A stretch of 64,000 bases of DNA from assembly GCF_921293095.1 (NCBI RefSeq), contig NC_060249.1:77449907-77513906 (forward strand). Reading direction: 5' to 3'. The translations under genes and the position numbers were made by a program. Under the pieces are notes generated by a model, which worked only from the letters and a program-made list of their open reading frames with translations, was not told the DNA's origin and made no database searches. This DNA comes from Ischnura elegans (taxonomy: Eukaryota > Arthropoda > Insecta > Odonata > Coenagrionidae). Position 1 is the stretch's first letter; every line of letters starts with the position of its first letter. Positions 59,265 through 64,000 of the stretch are shown here, in pieces.

Positions 59265-60050
59265 GTGCTGATTAAGTTTAGACATTAATATTGTGTGCCA
59301 ATTCTTATTCCCCCACTAGCCTCTGCCACACTCATTTCTAATAAACATAATCAGCACCCACGATTTATTCTCCCAGGGACGCAAAGCTTGTTTTTTACTT
59401 TCCAATGCATTTGATACCGTTTTTGGAGAAAACGTGTATTTTATCATTCTATAATTTATTTTTATACACATTTAACTTCCCTTCATTACATCCTGGATAT
59501 CAAAAAATAATGAAGGCGGCTTAACTGTGGTCGCAGGTTTCCATTGTAAACAGCAAAGAAAAGTATGGGGTCGTTCACTCAGACCATAAATTGCAATGCA
59601 GTGAAATAATTTGAAAAAGGAAAGGGAAATATGAGTTAGCAACTAAAAAACAGCTTCCTCATTCATCCATTCTCCCGAAAGTTCACAACAAAAAGTACGA
59701 AAGTTGCAGCCCACTTTACATGAGTTGGTGACGTAGATCTTAGGTTCATTTCCTCAAACACGCATTAGGCCTTACACTGAGAGAAGGAACCTGAATCAAA
59801 AGTGTAAACAAAAAAGTAGGTGCATGCATAAGACCGAAGGGTTGCAGAGACGCGATGACACGATAGGTATGAGTCGATGGCGTCATCATTTTATCAACAA
59901 AAAGGTATGGTGTCTTCATTTTCAAACTCTATCGCACTCAAAATTGAAGATAAAAAATAGGTACAGGAACTCATTAAATTTTTGTGTCGCATTAATCATA
60001 ATAATATGGCTGAGGTATATGCACATGCAGTCACTCACACGCAGTCACAC
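59265..60050. other. No gene found
   Basis: AT-rich sequence with no recognisable element. Confidence 0.4.
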
Positions 60051-60255
60051 ACAGAGATAGGTGAAGGTAGAGGTCACCCTGGACAAATCCAAGGGCATGT
60101 TAATAACAATTCAGAGTAGAGGGGCCATTTCCTTCGTCGTACCACCTTGCACTTCGAATATTTTTGTGGGGATTTCTATGGACTTTACCACAGACTGGAA
60201 CCCGGGACGCTTCAGGACCAGATGTATTAGCGCACTAGACCACCTCGTTATCCAA
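60051..60255 (-). mobile_element. tRNA-headed SINE, possibly family D
   Basis: Read on the minus strand, CGAGGTGGTCTAGTGCGCTA (A-box-like) is followed by AGCGTCCCGGGTTCCAGTCT (B-box). The remainder (CACTTCG, GGGGCCATTTCC, GGTAGAGGTCACC) resembles the body at 34430 and 45555. Confidence 0.55.
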
Positions 60256-61384
60256 AAAATGGAATATTATTAGGAAAAATATGATCCTATATTCACTTAG
60301 ACATAAATAAAATTCTGATAAGTTAATATTTAGATGATCAAACAACTCCATGAAAAAAAACTTCGTGCGCGGTCACGCAGGCGGGTGCAAAAATGTAACC
60401 ACCAAAAGAAGAAATACAGTAAATAATGTTGACCGGGATCCTAACTCATATTTCATCACTAGTGCACCTAATAGCATACTAGAAATCGAAGATCCAAGAA
60501 TCATAATTCAGGTCAAGGCATATTATTTTCCAATGAGAATTCCTTACTTTGTTGCTCCAATTAAGTGGCTTGGGTCTTTAAGATGTACTTCAGAAAATAC
60601 CAGCGATTCCTCGCCTAAAGCCTCCGGGGTCATTTAAACTTTCTCAACTCTGATTTGTTTATGTGAGTCGAGGACTCTGGAAAAGCCTTAGAATGTAAGA
60701 AATACAAACATTTAACACGCAATCATTCTCCTAACCCAACCTTTGGTATAAAGAATAAAATTATTTGGTTAAAATGGAAATGGGTTAAATAGCGTTGGAA
60801 CTTTTGATGAGAATTACTTCATCTTTAAATATACTTGAATTAAAAAAACAGTTAAATTTTTAGATCAATCTCCCATCATACACCAAGTGAAGGTGAAAAT
60901 ATCTTGTAAAGAAGTTTTTTTACAAGACAATGGTTAAATTCCAATATCTAGAAATGATGGGTACCTCACAAAAGAAGCACTTGATCATATTCGTTGAGTT
61001 AAAAAAGTAATCCAAAGAGAAGCAATTAATCGAGCACTCTGTACTCCTCGCTATCAAAGGGACTTGCATGTTGAACGTGCTTGAGTGACTATGATGAGAT
61101 GTATGAATTATTTTTTACCGCCTGCACAGAAATAAACACACACAAAATCGATAAATCTTTACCTTTTAAAGCCTTACGGAACTGGGACTAATACATATAT
61201 TGGGTATATTGGAAGAGAAGAGAATACACTCCTCAAAGCCAGTGCAATCAGCCTTAAAGATGAGATGTCCGTATCTAATCTACACTCACGATGATTCACA
61301 TTTACGTATTTACATATCTTTTTCTTTAATTTTTTTAAATAAAATTAGAGCACTCATTTGAATGATACCTATAATATGATAAAA
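60256..61384. other. No gene found
   Basis: AT-rich. The 95-codon frame at 60350-60637 has no recognised motif. Confidence 0.35.
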
Positions 61385-61487
61385 ATTGGAGATCGGGTTG
61401 GCGCGGAGGTTAGAGTTTTGGCTTCCCACTCTGTGGGCCCCAGGTCTATTCCCGGCAGCGGTAGAGATTTTTCAGAGATTTCCCCAA

Positions 61488-61561
61488 TAGTTTTTGAATG
61501 CGAAAAGACTTTCTACGCTTCACTGGACTGGAAGAACTAATTAATATTTCATTTCTCACAT
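61488..61561. repeat. 74-bp near-identical direct repeat, copy 1
   Basis: This stretch (TAGTTTTTGAATGCGAAAAG through ATTTCATTTCTCACA) recurs at 62316-62389 with a single difference (CTTCACTGG against CTTCAATGG). Here it lies inside the family B SINE. Confidence 0.9.
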
Positions 61562-61581
61562 TCCTACTGATGTGCTGTCTG

Positions 61582-61630
61582 GAAGGCATAGTATTCCGTT
61601 CGTCACCATCGGACGGAATACTATGCCTTC
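61582..61630. repeat. 21-bp hairpin inside the SINE
   Basis: GAAGGCATAGTATTCCGTTC (21-base arm, 61582-61602) and its reverse complement at 61610-61630 differ at one position and are separated by TCACCAT. The uninterrupted SINE has only one copy of the CCGTCCGTCGG region here. Confidence 0.9.
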
Positions 61631-61975
61631 ACGACGGGACGTTAAGCCGTGATCTCCTTGACTCCTTGACTACCTCGTAACTTACTCTGTCAACTCATTT
61701 GATCCTGATCATTCTTCTATAGCACCTCATTTCAAAGGTGAGCTCTATCCTTCATTTCTCCGTGTCATTTTCCATGCCTAACTTCCACAGAGATGCATAC
61801 TCCAAACGTAATTCCTCCTTCCTCAACGAATATGACCAAGTGTTCCTTCCGTTAATAACAGGCTAATTCCGAAGCCGGTTTTCTCCATACCCTCCCTTCC
61901 TTACACTTCCCAAATTACACTAACGATCTTGGCTGTCAGTCGCCTCCCCCAAATATCATACCGTACCATGATTAA

Positions 61976-63029
61976 AACTTATATACTTATCTTAAACTTT
62001 ATATCGTAACTCGCCTGTTCTTTCCAGATACATGTTCCTTAACAGAATATATCTTCTCATACACATGTTATTCATCTCCTCAGGGAACAAAATGATTAAT
62101 TTTAATTATGACTAATATTGAGCTATATTAGTTTTTTTTCAAAAGGAAGTGAATCTTCACGTTTCTTACTCAGGAATTAACATTTTATCGTTCACATAGT
62201 CTCGGAGTCCAATAAGTACTTTTTTCAAGCCGAATATGCTATTTTTGTTTCACTTCAATCGCTAAGATTTATACGAGCAGACATGGTCTTTGTTTTTTAA
62301 TAACAAGCCGGCCCTTAGTTTTTGAATGCGAAAAGACTTTCTACGCTTCAATGGACTGGAAGAACTAATTAATATTTCATTTCTCACATACCTTCAGGAT
62401 GGAACTTATATTCATGGCCATTCATGTTTAGTGTGATAAATTTTTGCAAGGTATCATTAAATATATATCATGACATCTGGTGGTTATACAATCTGATTGT
62501 CACGGTATTGTGAATTTTGGTTCAAATCGCCAAATATTAAGCTTGAGTTTCATAATGTAGCAGAGGAGGGAATACGTAAAATAAATATCTGAGTCTGTCT
62601 AGACATAATTGACAAGGCAAGTACTTATCACTAAGAAAGCAAATTGGACTACATAAAGCAAATATTTTTCAAATTTTTCGAATGGCCGTTTGTACATCTG
62701 TTCATACACATTCTGAGCTCCATCTCTCCCTCCTCTGATCCTAATGTTAAAATAGGGAGGCGTTGTGTCTTAAATTATTTCATGAATGACATCTTTTGTC
62801 AAATTTTTATTTTTTGCTGGCTTTTATTACCTTTTATAATTACTATTTTATTATTTTATCCATATTTTCGTATTTTATCCAGAGTTATATAATACTTATA
62901 CGTAATTTTAAAAAGTATTTATTAATAATTATTTATTTTATATTATTTTTAGATAAGCATAAACGGAGGTTGCCTACTTACACTCACGCGGAGGAAAGAA
63001 AATACTCCCTCAGTAGCCATCCTGGCCTA
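61976..63029. other. No gene found; second copy of the 74-bp repeat
   Basis: Copy 2 of the 74-bp repeat lies at 62316-62389, outside any recognisable SINE. The remaining DNA is very AT-rich, especially 62780-62950, and its frames encode low-complexity hydrophobic peptides. Confidence 0.45.
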
Positions 63030-63210
63030 ATTGCGAATCTTATATTGAGAACTGAAACTGGCCTCCGAGCCTATAAATGTCACTTATGTTTATAACTCGA
63101 TTTATTCAATGTCTTAAACTCTGTAAAAGAGCCCTGGCCCAAGGGAAGAGGGGGCCGGATAGTCGCCTCACCTGAGCCAGGTTAAATAAAAACCAAGTCA
63201 AGTCATCACG
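63030..63210 (+). mobile_element. LINE 3' end fragment
   Basis: A coding-like tail (ETGLRAYKCHLCL, stop near 63095) is followed by a GC-richer 3' segment (GAGCCCTGGCCCAAGGG, GTCGCCTCACCTGAGCCAGG), an AATAAA and a short AGTCA-type simple tail (AGTCAAGTCA). This layout is typical of insect non-LTR retrotransposon ends. The clade is undetermined and differs from the 19340/29824 family. Confidence 0.55.
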
Positions 63211-63309
63211 ATCACTGGTATATAACATCCAAGGCCTCTTTCTTTTCTCTACCTTTTACACCCTAAGCACCGAAATCTCATATGGATGAATTTTTAAAGA
63301 TGCAAAATT

Positions 63310-63420
63310 GAGGTTCTGGATGAAATTCTCACCCGAGTAGAGCTCTAACCTGACCTATCCATCCAAATTAACCCTCTGGTTGAGTCACTGAATTACCGAG
63401 AGCACATGTCTATCTCTAAG
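63310..63420 (+). mobile_element. SINE body fragment, family C
   Basis: GTAGAGCTCTAACC, ACCCTCTGGTTGAGTCACTG and nearby blocks match 31800-31870. The head is absent. Confidence 0.55.
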
Positions 63421-64000
63421 CGTGCATAATCTTAGAAAAAGTCTTTTAATTGTCGATGAAGTTGTCAACAATTGTACGTATTTCTACATATTCATGTCTT
63501 AAATCAAGTCTGTAAAATAAATATTTCTCCAGAGAATTCTATTTTTTTCAAACCATTTTGCATATGACCCTTCATCACCATCCTTATATATCAGAAGCCT
63601 TCCTCCGACACAATCATCAATTTCGAATATTTTGTCCATGAATATTTCATCGTTCCATCAAGTAACGCCCAAATCAGTTGATTTTATTTGTACCAATTGC
63701 TAAGATGCAAGGTATTTTTTTTCTAATTTAATTCTTCGTAAAACAATAAAGTGACGTCAGTCGAAATAGATAACGCGCTTGCCTACCCAACAGGAGATTA
63801 CAGGTTCGAAGTCTGGTAGAGTCGCTACGTACTCGTTCTATTTAATATTTTTTCTACGAGTTGTCTTTTATAGCCTATGGTTTTGCTATTTCGCACTTAT
63901 TATAAAGGCATATTTGATAATCTAATAGGTCCTACCTTTATAAAATACAGTAATGAAAATAATACCACGATAGAGTAAAAAATTCATCTAAGAGAAGCGT
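63421..64000 (+). other. AT-rich end of window with a tRNA-like SINE head
   Basis: At about 63765-63835, GATAACGCGCTTGCCTACCC (A-box-like) is followed by GATTACAGGTTCGAAGTCTG (B-box). It is probably a SINE fragment; it does not fold as a complete tRNA by eye. Nothing else is recognised up to the window end. Confidence 0.45.

Larger units (their letters stand above)
61385..61975 (+). mobile_element. tRNA-headed SINE, family B, rearranged and enlarged
   Basis: The head reads GATCGGGTTGGCGCGGAGGT with a B-box-like CCAGGTCTATTCCCGGC. The body includes GACGGGACGTTAAGCCGTGA and ends in GGCTGTCAGTCGCCTCCCCC, in the same order as the 43583 copy. Compared with that copy it carries extra sequence at 61488-61561 and a hairpin at 61582-61630. 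Confidence 0.75.

Noticed and set aside
62644..63095. Hydrophobic frames resembling a membrane protein
   Set aside because: Produced by extreme AT-rich DNA (TTT, ATT, TAT codons); no conserved motif.

Overview
This window looks like nuclear DNA from an arthropod, most likely an insect with a large, AT-rich, repeat-filled genome. The basis is intron-containing genes with GT-AG splice sites, several tRNA-headed SINE families, degraded LINE reverse transcriptases, P-like, hAT-like and PIF/Harbinger DNA transposons, and no bacterial operon structure. I could not identify the species. I found no convincing host protein-coding gene. Most open reading frames of 60-150 codons are chance frames in AT-rich DNA or in short GC-richer patches, so the window is best read as intergenic or intronic sequence loaded with mobile elements.

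The centrepiece is a complete, apparently intact PIF/Harbinger transposon at 17407-24288 (6,882 bp). Both ends carry the inverted repeat GGGCYGTATTCTGTA, and a CTG duplication flanks it. It holds two spliced genes, tail to tail. The first is a 366-residue DDE transposase in five coding exons on the + strand. The second is a 230-residue Myb/SANT-like partner in five coding exons on the - strand. All splice phases fit, and neither frame has an internal stop. Each gene has a GTAAGT splice donor at its stop codon. The transposase mRNA can therefore continue through a 3'UTR intron that jumps over the Myb coding exons to a polyadenylated terminal exon inside the Myb gene's first intron. Seven ACCGAC/GTCGGT hexamers crowd each end. 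A 1,559-bp non-autonomous relative at 45701-47259 has the same ends and a CAG duplication, so the family appears to target CWG.

Other layout, left to right. 1-7760: AT-rich DNA with GC-richer islands and a diverged tandem duplication. 7760-9370: a duplicated segment split by LINE debris and a foldback carrying a Harbinger-type MITE (TAA duplication). 9370-13890: no gene, some old duplications. 13900-16989: a P-element-like transposon with identical 31-bp terminal repeats, a dead THAP domain and a roughly 265-bp repeat array. 24290-33600: sparse, with two short hAT-like MITEs and LINE/SINE fragments. 34000-35620: nested insertions (SINE, then hAT-like element, then foldback). 35620-45540: mostly featureless, with a SINE cluster near 43.5 kb. 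45555-47570: the second Harbinger copy and a SINE. 47570-64000: further SINEs, a LINE fragment, two foldback or hAT-like elements, and a SINE with a fresh-looking hairpin.

No tRNA, rRNA or CRISPR is called. The tRNA-like stretches are SINE heads.
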